Source: Helichrysum umbraculigerum (taxonomy: Eukaryota > Streptophyta > Magnoliopsida > Asterales > Asteraceae). Taken from it: 64,000 nucleotides of DNA. Shown one piece after another: positions 8,781 through 21,196 of the stretch. Every line of letters begins with the position of its first letter. The first letter of the stretch is position 1. The DNA lies in assembly GCA_949592205.1 (NCBI GenBank), contig CATIUR010000005.1, positions 110,931,777 to 110,995,776 of the forward strand, in the 5' to 3' direction. A model generated the notes under the pieces. That model did no database searches. It saw nothing but the letters and a program-made list of their open reading frames with translations, and was not told the origin of the DNA. The position numbers were made by a program, and so were the translations under genes.

Positions 8781-11700
8781 ATGCCTCCAAAGACAAGACC
8801 ATACACAGATGCCCAGATTACCTCCCTTATAACCCAGGCTGTTACTGAAGCCTTGGCTCGGAATACTCCACCAAATTCCACGAGGAACAGCGATGCCGCT
8901 GAAACCTCTGCTGCTAAACCTTGTTCTTACAAGGACTTCCAGAACTGCAAACCTCTAAACTTTGCAGGTACCGAGGGAGCTATCGGTCTAGTACGCTGGA
9001 TCGAGAAAGTTGAGTCTGTATTTCTTATCTGCAACTGTGCGGAGGGAGATAAGGTTAAGTTCTCCGTTAGTACTTTTACTGACACCGCACTCACCTGGTG
9101 GAACACTTATGCCCAGACTGTGAGTGTTGCTACTGCTTACCAACTCCCGTGGGAGGAGTTGAAGGAAATGTTGAGGGGCGAGTACTGCCCCAGGGATGAA
9201 TTGAAACAACTGGAAATGGAATTCTGGAACCACAAGATGCAGGGTGATGATATCACCGGATACACCAACCGTTTCCACCAACTGGCACTTCTGTGCCCAA
9301 CCATGGTCGATCCTGAGTACAAGAGGATCGAGAAATTCGTTGATGGACTTCCCGAGAGACTACAGGACCTGGTGACTTCATCCAAACCGGGTACTATTCA
9401 GAGCGCCATCCGTATGGCCCATGAACTAACGGCAAATTCTGTCCGCCGTGGTACAACTTCAACCCCATCTGCAAACAACAAACGCAAGTGGGAAGGTAAC
9501 CCCAACTCATCCAACCAAACCTCCAACAAAAAGCCTGAGTACATTAAGGCTTATTCATCGGGGACTTCGGAAAAGAAAGGGTACAGTGGGAGCAGACCCT
9601 ACTGTCCCAAATGCAGCCGCCATCATGACGGTTCTTGCCCTTGCTCCAACTGCAAGAGGTTCGGGCATCTAGCCAAGGATTGCCGAACCAACATTTCTAC
9701 CCCCAACACCAATGCACCAAAGGCCTGCTTTGGGTGCGGAAATTCAGGGCACTTCAAGAAAGATTGCCCAAAGCTGAAAAACAACAACAACCCTGCTCGC
9801 GGCAGATCTTTCGTTATCAAGGCTGGGGAAGCCAGGCAGGACCCGAATGTCGTGACGGGTACGTTCTTTCTCAACGACCTTACTGCTTCTGTGTTATTTG
9901 ATACCGGTGCCGATAGAAGCTTCATTTCTGAGAAATTTAGCCCTTTACTTGATATTACTCCCACTGCCTTAGATGCTAAATACATTGTAGAATTAGCTAA
10001 CGGCAAACTGATTGAGACTGATAGCATCATACACAACTGTACACTTAACCTCACGAACGAAACGTTTCCCATTGATTTAATCCCTGTCGAGATCGGCAGC
10101 TTCGACATTATTGTCGGTATGGATTGGTTATCCAAGCACCGAGCTGAAATCATCTGTCATGACAAACTCGTTCGCATACCTCTTGTCTCCGGTGGAACCT
10201 TAGTCCTACAAGGGGAGACCGGTAGACGGAATCTGAATATTGTATCCTGTCTGAAAACTAGAAAATATCTACGAAAAGGGTATCAAGCCATCCTCGCACA
10301 TGTAACGGAGAAGAAGTCGGAGGAGAAGCGACTTGAGGATGTACCGATCGTGCGGGATTTCCCGGAAGTCTTTCCTGAAGACTTGCCCGGACTTCCGCCA
10401 CCTAGACAAGTTGAATTTCAAATCGAACTTGTGCCTGGAGCTGCACCCGTGGCACGAGCCCCTTACCGACTAGCCCCATCCGAACTTCAGGAGTTGTCTA
10501 CTCAGTTACAGGAACTCCTGGACAGAGGATTCATTCGACCAAGTTCCTCGCCTTGGGGAGCTCCGGTCTTATTCGTGAAAAAGAAAGATGGATCTTTCCG
10601 CATGTGTATCGATTACCGAGAGCTGAATAAGCTAACCATAAAGAATCGGTATCCACTTCCCAGAATCGATGACCTATTTGACCAACTCCAGGGATCGAGT
10701 GTTTACTCAAAGATTGATCTACGGTCGGGTTATCATCAACTCCGAGTCCGTGACAATGATATTCCAAAGACAGCTTTCCGAACTCGTTATGGGCATTACG
10801 AATTCCAAGTGATGCCATTCGGGTTGACCAACGCACCGGCCGTATTCATGGACCTTATGAATCGGGTGTGCAAACCATATCTTGACAAATTCGTCATTGT
10901 GTTCATCGATGATATCTTGATTTACTCTCGCAACGAGCAGGAACATGCTCAACATCTGAAAACCATTCTAAGACTCCTGAAACACGAAGAGTTATATGCC
11001 AAATTCTCTAAGTGTGAGTTCTGGATTCGAACCGTTCAATTCCTCGGGCACGTGATTGACAGCCAAGGAATTCATGTTGATCCCGCCAAGATTGAAGCAA
11101 TCAAGGGCTGGGAGTCACCGACCACTCCAACCGAAGTGAGACAATTCTTAGGTCTTGCTGGTTATTACCGCTGATTCATCGAAAACTTTTCAAGAATAGC
11201 TGTTCCCCTAACCACACTGACTCAGAAAGATAAGAAGTTCGATTGGACTGATAAACAAGAGTCAGCTTTCCAACTATTGAAAAACAAACTTTGCAGTGCA
11301 CCAATCTTGTCCTTACCCGAGGGCACCGACGATTTCGTAGTTTACTGCGACGCCTCACACCAAGGACTTGGTTGTGTGTTGATGCAACGGGAAAAAGTCA
11401 TTGCCTATGCCTCACGACAACTAAAAATCCACGAGAAAAACTATACGACCCACGACCTCGAGTTAGGTGCTGTGGTCTTCGCATTGAAAATCTGGAGACA
11501 TTATCTCTACGGTACGAAAAGCACTATCTTCACTGATCACAAAAGTCTCCAACACATATTCGATCAGAAGGATCTAAACATGAGACAACGTCGCTGGGTT
11601 GAGTTACTTAGTGACTACGACTGCGAGATCAAATACCATCCGGGCAAGGCTAACGTAGTTGCCGATGCCTTAAGCCGAAAAGAACGAGTGAAACCCCTTC

Positions 11701-13190
11701 GAGTCCGAGCACTTTCTATGACAATTCTTAACAAGCTCCCTGCTCAAATCCTTACCGCTCAACTTGAAGCACTCAACGATGAAAACTTGAAAAATGAAGC
11801 CTTGCGAGGCTTGGATAAACAATTCGAAATCAAACCCGATGGAACTCGATACTTCTCTAACCGGGTGTGGTTACCCAAATTCGGAAACTTGCGAGATTTG
11901 GTGATGGCTGAAGCTCACAAATCTCGATACTCTATACATCCTGGTTCTGATAAGATGTATCACGACGTCAAAGGGTTGTATTGGTGGCCTAACATGAAAG
12001 CTGACATTGCCTTGTACGTCAGTAAATGCCTAACCTGTTCCAAAGTCAAGGCCGAACACCAAAGACCCTCGGGGTTGCTCCAACAACCTGAAATTCCTCA
12101 ATGGAAATGGGAACAAATTTCCATGGACTTCATCACCAAACTACCGAAAACTTCGAGTGGTTGCGATACCATTTGGGTGATCGTGGACCGTCTCACGAAA
12201 TCTGCTCATTTTCTGGCCATCAAGGAAACCGACAAAATGGAGCGTCTGACTCGCATCTATGTCAGAGAAATCATCTCGCGACACGGTGTACCTATCTCGA
12301 TCATCTCGGATAGGGACAGCCGTTTTACTTCTAACTTTTGGCAATCGCTACAAAGATCTCTTGGTACTCGTCTGGATATGAGTACTGCTTATCACCCGCA
12401 AACCGATGGCCAAAGCGAGCGAACTATTCAAACACTGGAGGATATGCTACGAGCCTGCGTAGTTGACTTCGGTACTTCTTGGGAAAATCACTTACCGTTG
12501 TGCGAGTTCTCGTACAACAACAGTTACCATACCAGCATAAAGGCTGCACCCTTCGAGGCACTTTACGGGCGTAAGTGCCGATCACCTATCTGTTGGACTG
12601 AGTTAGGAGATTCCCAACTCACAGGTCCAGATATCATTCAAGAAACTACTGAGAAAATTATCGGTATTCAAAACCGGCTGAAAGCCGCACGTGATCGTCA
12701 GAAAAGCTATGCTGACGTGAGACGCAAACACCTTGAGTTCCAGGTAGGGGACAAGGTACTTCTCAAAGTGGCACCGTGGAAAGGTGTTATTCGATTCGGA
12801 AAACGAGGCAAACTAAATCCTAGATACATCGGACCATTCGAAATCCTTGAAAGGATTGGTCCAGTGGCATATCGCCTGCAACTTCCTGCTGAACTTAGCA
12901 GCGTACACAACACATTCCACATTTCTAACTTGAAGAAATGTCTGTCTGACGAGACGCTGATTATACCGCTCGACGAAATTCAAATCGATGATAAACTTCA
13001 TTTTGTCGAGGAACCTATGGAAATCATGGACCGCGAGGTCAAGCGTTTGAAACAGAGTCGTATTCCCATCGTAAAGGTCAGGTGGAATTCTAGGCGCGGC
13101 CCTGAGTTCACCTGGGAACGGGAAGACCAAATACGACAGAAATATCCACATCTCTTCCCAGATAACGCACCGTCCGTGCACTCAAGCTAA
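8781..13190 (+). pseudogene. gag-pol: T2 gag-pol polyprotein with one premature stop
   Basis: One frame runs from ATG 8781 to TAA 13190 (1469 sense codons if the stop is ignored). In order: gag capsid region (about 45-215), zinc knuckles CSNCKRFGHLAKDC and CFGCGNSGHFKKDC (about 285-330), aspartic protease LFDTGADRSF (about 372), RT with FIDD (about 710), RNase H, integrase with zinc-binding and D,D,E core (ISDRDSRFTS, GQSERTIQTLE), and a chromodomain-like tail (KVRWNSRRGPEFTWE). TGA at 11172-11174 replaces an Arg codon in the block YYRRF, a CG to TG change as made by deamination of methylated CpG. It would end the protein after RT, losing RNase H and integrase. No frameshift seen. Confidence 0.95.
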
Positions 13191-13223
13191 TTTCGGGACG
13201 AAATTTCTTTAACAAGGGGAGAA
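13189..13223 (+). promoter_or_regulatory. T2 stem-loop and polypurine tract
   Basis: Stem AATTTCG / CGAAATT with loop GGA overlaps the gag-pol stop codon. The purine run AACAAGGGGAGAA follows, ending at the LTR start 13224. Confidence 0.85.
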
Positions 13224-13951
13224 TGTAACACCTGCATAATTAGGATAATTAATTATGCCAAATTGTTTGTAACTAGTTGTAATTAGTATGTAATAGGACT
13301 AATTACAGGCTCTATTTGTATGTATATATAAGGTGAATTATATATATGTGTGTGTACTTACGCGATTCGGATAAATCGTGCGAATTAACCGGACGGAGTC
13401 CGACACAGTTTACTTGGACGTTGGTGACAGAAATCTACTTAAATAATGAGAACGTATTTTATTATATAAAATACGCAACCGAACGAGCATTATTTATATA
13501 TTATCGTGACGACATTTTAACTAACGCAACAAAATGTAATAGACGCGACTTAATAATTAAAATATTGCGACAAATGTTTTACTATTAATTTCAAAGTATT
13601 TTTATTTAAATACTTTAGTTACATTTTAAAAATATAAACGTTCGGCTAAATATTAAAAACTAGTGATTAAACGATTAGGACACGGAGTCAACACTATGTT
13701 TTGGGGAGTATTTTCCCCTCTTTCCTTGATGGATCAGCCATCAACCCCACCCCACCCCAAATTTCTCTTTCATTTTCATTTTTACCAAAAACACACAAAC
13801 ACATAAACTCTCTCAACCTCAATTCACACCCAAATTTCGGAATCAAATCCCGATCACGAAAATTACATATTCGGAATCACCATCACGAGTGGAGCAAGAA
13901 TATCAAGACCGTTTTCATCATCTCATCCTCCATTTAGCTCGATTTGCAAAA

Positions 13952-15350
13952 GTAAGAAATTTCTAAAATCTTAGATCTATTCAATTTGGTGTAGTGTTTT
14001 GATGTTTTGAAGTGTACACAACTTAGATATAACCTAATACATGTAGAATACACGATTTTATAGCTTAAAAATGGGTTAGATTTGCGTTTTTGGTCGAAAA
14101 TTCTTGAAACCCGAAAGTTTCTGGGCTGGTGTTCATACATGCGACACAAGCCTTGTGTCGCATGCTATGTCGCATAAACCCGTTTATGTCGCACCTTGTG
14201 TCGTACTGATCCTTTAGTGTCGTAATCTTTGCGACACAATATTGTGTCGCACTCTATGTCGCATACTATGTCGTATTTTATACGACACAACCCTTATGTC
14301 GCTATTGAATTAGCATCGCAAGCTTTTTGCGACACAACCACTGTGTCGCAGGGCTCTTGTGTCGCATCCTTCATGCGACACAACCCTTGTGTCGCATAAC
14401 AAATTTTAGTGTCGCATTTTGTGCCGCAAAACACAGCAGATTCACAAATATATTCCAAGTTAAGTGTTATACATTTCGGACTTCAAACGACTATACGATA
14501 TAACATTTAAGGTACATTGAAACATGTTTTTCAAGCATAACAATTCAAACAAGTATATAAAATGTCGAGATTAACGTTTCAGCTAAGTCACCAACGGGCC
14601 CAAACATGTTTTCCAACAAACGAACAATTACAAACATACAGACAAACATCGGCTATACTAGTTGTGTACAACTAAATGAAACGTCTCGTGAGACGCATAC
14701 TTACATAACTTCATATGAATAGGCATTTGAAGGTTACGGGTTCGGAGAACCTACTTGCTATATTTACTACTTGCTATTTGCTACGGCTTATTACCAGACT
14801 CAGGTGAGTCTTACGGCCCCACTTTTACTGCTTTATCTTATTGGGGGAGATACATGCTACTGATTTTTCCTGAACACAAGTACTAAACTGATTTCTATAC
14901 CAAACGGAATTGCATGAGTTAATTACTATTTACAGAAGTCTCTCCATCATATATCGTTAGTTATGGACTTAAGCGCGAACAGTAGTTAATGGATCCATTA
15001 GGGAAATGACCCTCCCCACCCGGGGCAGTAGCACTGCCACGTACCGATTTACACGTATAAACGGGTGACAACTTATTCGTTACTGATGCTTGCTCACTTA
15101 CGAGCATGTCACGGGAGCAAACATATTATTACGGGTTAAGCTTCGATTATGAGCCTCATGGCAACGGTATAAACTTACTTATTTACATTTGCTGGTTTGC
15201 AAATACTGATTTTACGATTGCTGGATTGCACTGGCTGATTTTACGCCTACGGGCATTTCTGATGAAATCTCGTGTTCAAAACCGATATTACTTACAAACC
15301 TGTGAGATTCACCAACCTTTTGGTTGACACTTTTTAGCATGTTTTCTCAG
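13952..15350 (+). other. Putative leader intron copy in T2 3' LTR
   Basis: Same donor, branch-like TTGAC and acceptor as the 5' LTR copy. In a 3' LTR it would not normally be spliced, as it lies downstream of the polyadenylation region; it is listed because it is the template copy. Confidence 0.45.
14139..14430 (+). repeat. Palindrome array, T2 3' LTR copy
   Basis: Copy of the array at 6143-6434. The only difference I noted is TGTGTCGC to TGTGCCGC near 14424. The dyads are otherwise unchanged. Confidence 0.9.
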
Positions 15351-15670
15351 GTACCCGGATGGAGTAGGATTACTCCAGGATTTTAGCTAGAGTCGCATGA
15401 TTTCAACACAACTGCATTAACGGAGATTCTTAGCATTATCTTTTGTATATTTTGATTATGTAATAGAATCTCCCGCTACACGCGCGGACTCTAGGGAAAC
15501 TACGTTTTGTATACGAAAACACTAAGTTTTCAAACAATATATCTATGGAATGTAACTAATTTACAAACGTTGCATATAGATGTCGTTTACTTTATCTTTG
15601 TGCTGTGATATTTGATTAGTAACACCCCAAACTATGCTTCCGCAAAACAGTGAATTTCGGGGGTGTTACA

Positions 15671-15675
15671 CATGA
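15671..15675 (+). repeat. Target-site duplication CATGA, right of T2
   Basis: Matches 5223-5227 exactly. The Athila-like RT reading frame resumes here. Confidence 0.97.
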
Positions 15676-17306
15676 TCGCGATTTTCCATGATATGGTGGA
15701 AGACAACATGGAAATATTCATGGATGACTTTTCTGTTTTCGGAGATTCGTTTGATAAGTGTTTGGCAAATCTCAAGAAGATGTTGCAGAGGTGTGAGAGT
15801 TCAAATCTCGTTTTAAATTGAGAAAAGTGTCATTTCATGGTACGTGAAAGAGTTGTTTTAGGGCATAAAATATCAAGTGCTGGTATTGAAGTTGATCAAG
15901 CCAAGATTGAGGCCATAGCAAAGCTACCTCATCCAACGAATGTTAAAGGAATACGAAATTTCTTAGGACATGCTGGGTTTTATAGAAGATTCATCAAAGA
16001 TTTTTCAAAGATAGCACGTCTGATGAATAAGTTGTTGGAGAAAGATGCTAAGTTTGAATTTTCAAGGGAATGCCAAGATGCGTTCAATCTTTTAAAGGAA
16101 AAGTTGGTATATGCGCCGATTATGATAAGTCCGAATTGGGATCTCCCATTTGAGTTGATATGTGATGCCAGTGACTACGCTGTAGGAGCAGTTTTAGGCC
16201 AGAGGGTTGATAAGAAGTTTCAACCTATTTATTACGCAAGCAAGACTTTGACGAGTGCACAGGAGAATTACACCACGACTGAAAAGGAATTGCTTGCAGT
16301 TGTATTTTGCGTTTGACAAATTTCGCTCTTATTTGGTTTTGTCAAATACTGTAGTGTTTACCGACCATTCGGCCTTACGATATTTGTTTAGCAAACAAGA
16401 TGCGAAACCAAGGTTGTTGCGGTGGATTTTGTTGTTACAAGAGTTTGATATAGAGATTAGAGACAAGAAGGGAGCTGAAAATCTGGCAGCCGATCATTTA
16501 TCTCCATTAGAAAATCCAGAGCTGGATAAGTTAGACGAAAAGGAGATTCAGGATAAATTTCCTGATGAAAGTTTGTTGAAGGCAATTCTGAATGAATTTC
16601 CATGGTTTGCCGATATTGCAAATTTCCTAGTTACAAACACTCTTCCGGCCGGATTGGATTTTAACCAAAGAAAGAGATTTTTCTCGTCTTTGCGATATTA
16701 CTTCTGGGAAGACCCGTACTTGTTCAGACAGTGTGCTGATGGAATTGTTCAAATGTGTGTCGCTGGAGAGGAATGCGACATAATTTTAAAGCATTGTCAC
16801 GATGGTCCGTCTGGAGGACATCATGGTCCTAATTACACTGCAAGAAAAGTGTTTGAGGCAGGTTTTTATTGGCCAACCATTTATAAGGATGCATTTAAGT
16901 ATGTGAAGGAGTGTGATGCATGCAAGCTTACTGGGAGAATCTCTAAGAAGGATGAAATGTTGCAAAGTCCAATTATGGTAAGTGAGATTTTTGATTTCTG
17001 GGGAATAGACTTTATGGGACCGTTTCCACCTATCAATGGAAATAAATACATCATTGTGGCTATGGATTATGTTTCTAAGTGGGGTGAAGCAAAAGCATTA
17101 CCCATGAATGATGCTAGAGTTGTGGTGAAGTTTCTTAAGCAGCTATTTTCGCGTTTTGGAACACCGAAAGCTTTAATTAGTGATCGAGGGACGCATTTCA
17201 CAAATGCTCAATTGGAAAAAGTTTTGCGGAAGTACGGAGTAAACCACAAGTTTTCAACTGCTTATCATCCACAGACAAGTGGTCAAGTGGAAGTGACCAA
17301 TAGAGG
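15676..17306 (+). pseudogene. pol: Athila-like RT end, RNase H and integrase (broken)
   Basis: Continues the RT interrupted at 5227. The active-site block FMDDFSVFG comes first, then the RT connection (KCHFMV, GHKISSAGIEVDQAKIE, FLGHAGFYRRF), RNase H (LICDASDYAVGAVLGQ, VFTDHSALRYLF), the integrase zinc-binding region (H...CDACK) and core (WGIDFMGPFPP, LISDRGTHFTN, AYHPQTSGQVEV). Breaks: TGA at 15819-15821 where relatives have Trp (LNWEKCHF), and one extra T near 16309-16313 that shifts frame inside RNase H. The frame ends where C's LTR is inserted at 17307, before the last integrase catalytic Glu region is complete. Confidence 0.92.
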
Positions 17307-17791
17307 TGTCACACCCCCAAAATCGGTAATCGTGTTTATTAACAATTTAGCGGAAGCTTTTAGTTAATTAGCGGAAGCATTTTAATAATAGTTAAGCATC
17401 GGGGGCGGACAGATTCGATAGTGCATTCACGATGTCAGAGCATATGATCATACAGAACATAAATATATTTAAGATGCCATAAGTTTAAAGTTATTACAAA
17501 AGATACGACTTCGTAAAGTCGTACATAAGTAGGGTTGTCAAAGACAACTTAAGTATTTGAAAATACAAGTTTAATAAAGAGGGATTTCATAAGTATAACC
17601 AATGGAATTGATAATACCAAGGAAATCCAAGTGTCCCAAAAGTGGCATCATAAATAGTCAGGTAGCCTACGTCCTTTATGCATGCACATGTACCTGAGTC
17701 CTAATTCCCTGAAAAACATAGTAAACTGTCAACATTGAATGTTGAGTGAATTCACAGGTTTTAGTTTTGTATAAATCATTCATGTACGCAG

Positions 17792-18235
17792 ACATAATAT
17801 TTATATGTAAAGTAGGAAATACAAGTATTCTAATTAAAGAAAACATTTCCTAAAATTAGTAAGAATGTCATTCTTACTAAAATAATAACGGTGTAGGAAA
17901 CACAAGTTTAATCATAAACATTTCCTAATAAGTAGTCGCAGGATATACAGGTTTATCAAATAAGTAAACATATCCATTTCAATAGTTAAGGAAAATCAGG
18001 TTTAGCAGTCAAGCAAACATTTTCCAACAGATAGTTAACAGGAACTCAAGTTTAACAATAAGGTAAACATTCCAGAATAGTTATTGCAGGAAACACAGGT
18101 TTAACATTTAAGTAAACATTTCCTATAATTAGTTGTTTTTGTGGGAAACCAAGTTTAACCGTTAAAGGTAAACGTTTCCTAAAAATAGTCTCTCAAGGAA
18201 CACCTGTCCTATTAGTCATCACAGGGAATACCCTT
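17792..18235 (-). repeat. Series of about ten hairpins with covarying stems, C LTR
   Basis: Roughly 55-base units, each bounded by a short inverted repeat. Stems seen: TAGGAAAT/ATTTCCTA (17813-17852), TTAGTAAGAAT/ATTCTTACTAA (17856-17880), TAGGAAA/TTTCCTA (17894-17927), GGATAT/ATATCC (17941-17975), GGAAAAT/ATTTTCC (17990-18025), AGGAAA/TTTCCT (18088-18124), GGAAAC/GTTTCC (18144-18179). Between them a loop word like CAAGTTTAA...TAAGTAAAC recurs. Stem bases change between units yet stay paired. Confidence 0.8.
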
Positions 18236-19564
18236 CCCAAATCAAGTTGTTGTTTAGTTGTTTAGTTGTGTGGGAAATTTAGACTATAATCCCTCCAAGG
18301 TGAGCTAAACCTTTAGAGTTAAAGTAACGACACTAGTACTATAACCAAACCACGACTAGTTGTTTTGTCGTTGCCTCAGTAACACGGTAAGTATACACTC
18401 CTCGTTACGACTATCGTCGATGGGGTTGGAATGACCAACGAGTAATATCCTGGGAGGGTTGTCAAATCGATAGTACTATCTGTATACTCAGTGGCTAGAG
18501 TCACCTAGCTAATGGTTATAGGTTGTAAGCACTGGGACTTATGTGCACTACAACTACCTCGCGTAAACCTAGGATCGTACCAAGATCTGTTGTCTTATTC
18601 CCAAAATGTTGTGAAAACGTTTCATATAATTAATTCAAATTAATTCAATATGAAGACATTTTATAGAAACAGTTCAAGTTTGATAGCATGAAAGAAATCA
18701 TGTTTAATCAGTTTCACATAATGGCATGCAGTGCAATACATAAAGCATATAGCATGTTATATCACATTGTTCTATGTTTTTCACCCCTGGTTTTAAAAGC
18801 ATTTAAAACAATAAAAGATAGGGGCTGTGAACTCACAGTTTGCAAGTCTTCAGCAAAAGTAGCTAGCAAACAATCCAAAAGCGTCGCTCAATTACCTAGA
18901 CGCAAAAAGTAATACTTGTATAAGTATGTGGATTATTTGTTAAGTTGAAATGTTTGTAATATTTTAATTGTGGGTAACATTTGCGTTCATATAATCGTTG
19001 AGTTCAAGTATGTATTTATATACATATTAGTTGAATAAATATATTCTAATATATATATTAGTTGTCGTCATTGTTAATATCCATATATACATAGATATAA
19101 ATGTAGTTGACGTTGTTGTCGATTATGTTTTCAAAACATGATTATAATAGTTATCAAAATAACTTGTTATATTGTTTACATATGTCGTTTATTAATCGTC
19201 GTGAATAAAACTTAGTTATCGTTTATATTTTCAAAAACGTAACTTTGTTTGTTGTAAAATATATCTCGTTTTTTTTTATCGTGTATAGTTTGTACTAGAT
19301 AATTTAAATTGTTCCATTTATACGTTTCGTTATATATATATGGTCCATTAATTTGTATATATATATTTTGTAATTGTCTCGAAGTTTTGTCGTGTCCAAA
19401 TGTCCGTATTCAAAATGTCTCAATATCGTGTCCGTCCAAATTACTAAGTCCCTTGTCGTATCATTTTGTACCATTTGTCGTATAATAAATAACATAGGTT
19501 GTATAACGTTTATTAGTTTGTACATATTTGAAAATGCAAAAGTCAGAAGCTGGACCAAAAGGGG

Positions 19565-19855
19565 GGAATCCGCCGGATTCCTTGTGAATCCGCCGGATTC
19601 AACAAAGTTCAAGGGGATCCGCCGGATCGGGTATGGATCCGCCGGATCGGGGTCCAAATAAGGGGAATCCGCCGGATTCACATGAATCCGCCGGATTCGT
19701 TCGAGTTCAAGAGGATCCGCTGGATCCACCGATGATCCGCCTGATCAAGCGTGTCATTTACTCGTTCATCGTTTTAGCCGAAGGTTTGTGTGCGGGTCGA
19801 AAGGTGGGAATCCGCCGGATTCACCTGGGTTTCGGCTGAGGATCCGCCGGATCTA
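19565..19855 (-). repeat. GAATCCGCCGGATTC near-palindrome array, C LTR
   Basis: Ten or so copies of GAATCCGCCGGATTC or GGATCCGCCGGATC lie in 290 bases. Each is a 14-15 bp dyad with an odd centre. Some copies are decayed (GGATCCGCTGGATCC, GATGATCCGCCTGATC). On the element's strand it begins about 200 bases after the putative donor, matching the arrays of the other LTRs though the word differs. Confidence 0.88.
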
Positions 19856-21160
19856 AATGTTTTCAGCTTCAGATCGTACTCTGTTAATATATATTCATAT
19901 AGATTTTGATTTATATATGAAATTAACATGATCCATCGTCATTTTATGTTATATAAACTTAATATAACATGTTTTAACAAGTTTATAACAACAATCATCA
20001 TCAATTTCATAAATTTAAGAAAATTATAGAAATAAAATAAAATGGAGAAATTGTTCCTCACAATGATTTTTAAGATGGAGGTGATGATGATTCTGAGATG
20101 ATGATGATGATTACGAACGATGGTGATGAAGATGATCAAGAAACCATTTTGTGAAGTGTTTGATGTTTGTGTTTGAGATGATGAAGATGATTATGGTGTT
20201 GCTCTTCATGTTTCCTGCTACTGCTTTGAAGTTCCAGAGAGAAAGAAGAAGAAAAGTTGGTAGAGCTCAAATAATTGAGGGTGTGTGTGAAGAGTGATCA
20301 GTGAAATGAGTATGAAGAAAGGTTTATGGTTCCATTTTTCAAACAAGAGTATGGAGCGAGTTTAAATCTGTCGCCCAGATATTTTGTTTAGTGTTATATT
20401 GGTAGTTTTTAGCCCGTTAATTTCGTGTACGGGTATAATTTGTGGTACATCGGTCATAATAAAATTACGCGTTATGTTTCTCTATATCTCAGATTTAGAA
20501 ATTTGAAATCAAAATGTGAAATACTTTGTTACAAGCATAATTAAAATTAATCACAGTAAAATCGCTGTATAGTTAAAACGCGTGCCAGATTTCAGTCAAA
20601 TTTGGAAATCATATTTTGAGGTAATGTTCTATACATTAAAACAGTAACTTACGAAATAATACCTTTATTATTTTGATCCTCTAAGAGCGTTTTAAAATTG
20701 TTTCTGTTCGTATTACGTGAAACAAAAATCGTCTAAATGTTTCGTTTTCTTATCGTTATAATACTTTTATACAATAATTTAAACTAAAAATTATTCAAAA
20801 GTATTTTCGAAGTTCATTTCGGAACTTTATTATTCGCGATTAATACGTTTATTATAAAACGTATAATTTATTATATTATTTCAATAATATAATTATATAA
20901 TAGTTGTAATTAATAACTTTCGAATTATTAATTATTTTGTATTACCAACGTTATTACGTTTAGTTTAGTCGAGTATAATACGTTTATTCGTACGTAATTA
21001 TATATATATACACATAATTACAATCAAATACATCACGTATCACATAGTAAGTTTCACAAAACTTAACACATAAATTGTTTTGAATTCACTAGTCAGGGAA
21101 TTACTCTAGGTAATGCATGAAATTAGGTTAAGTAAATACCCTAATTGGAGGATTGTCACA

Positions 21161-21196
21161 TTCTCCCCCCGTTAGCGAAATCTCGTCCCGAGATTT
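21161..21196 (-). promoter_or_regulatory. C polypurine tract and stem-loop
   Basis: On the minus strand, AAATCTCG / CGAGATTT with a GGA loop (21178-21196), then GCTAAC and the run GGGGGGAGAA abutting the LTR at 21160. Confidence 0.85.

Larger units (their letters stand above)
5228..15670 (+). mobile_element. T2: complete Tekay-like Ty3/gypsy element (10.4 kb)
   Basis: Two LTRs (5228-7673 and 13224-15670), an initiator-Met primer site, a small ORF, a gag-pol frame, a polypurine tract and a 5-bp duplication make a structurally complete element. By eye the LTRs differ at about six positions in 2.45 kb, so insertion was recent in evolutionary terms. One premature TGA in gag-pol is the only coding break I see. 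It could still be mobilised by a relative's proteins. Confidence 0.97.
13224..15670 (+). repeat. T2 3' LTR (2447 bp)
   Basis: Copy of the 5' LTR. Differences I noticed are single bases near 13696, 13795, 14424 and 15032 and a small change near 15657-15661. It ends GGGTGTTACA followed by the CATGA duplication. Confidence 0.97.
4664..17306 (+). mobile_element. A: Athila-like Ty3/gypsy remnant, interrupted by T2
   Basis: Two stretches (4664-5227 and 15676-17306) read as one continuous pol when T2 and one copy of the CATGA duplication are ignored. The blocks GISPSYCTHKI, MPFGLCNAPATFQRCM and IFMDDFSVFG are those of the Athila lineage rather than Tekay. The left side is covered by T1, the right side is invaded by C within the integrase. 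No LTR of this element lies in the window. It carries a stop and a frameshift and is the oldest visible layer of the left half. Confidence 0.88.
17709..20061 (-). other. Putative leader intron in C LTR
   Basis: On the minus strand: donor AATCATT|GTGAGG at 20061, just after a CT-rich stretch (the GA-rich run near 20230-20260 on the plus strand); branch-like TTGAC 20 bases before acceptor TATGTTTTTCAG|GGAATTAG at 17709; AAACCTGTGAATTCAC about 35-50 bases before the acceptor. The donor is weaker than in the other copies (GTGAG). Confidence 0.5.
17307..21160 (-). repeat. C LTR (3854 bp)
   Basis: On the minus strand it starts TGTGACAATCCTCCAATTAG and ends GGGGGTGTGACA. It is related to D's LTR in its ends, overall order and in a shared block about 350 bases long near the acceptor side (18240-18600). 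It carries the candidate intron, a GAATCCGCCGGATTC array and a hairpin series. Short open frames at 18688, 19304, 19374, 19633 and 19939 show no domains and are taken as noncoding. Confidence 0.92.

Noticed and set aside
19565..19855. Regularly repeated GAATCCGCCGGATTC units that resemble a CRISPR array at first sight
   Set aside because: Spacers are of irregular length and the units lie within a plant LTR; other LTRs have equivalent arrays. Not CRISPR.
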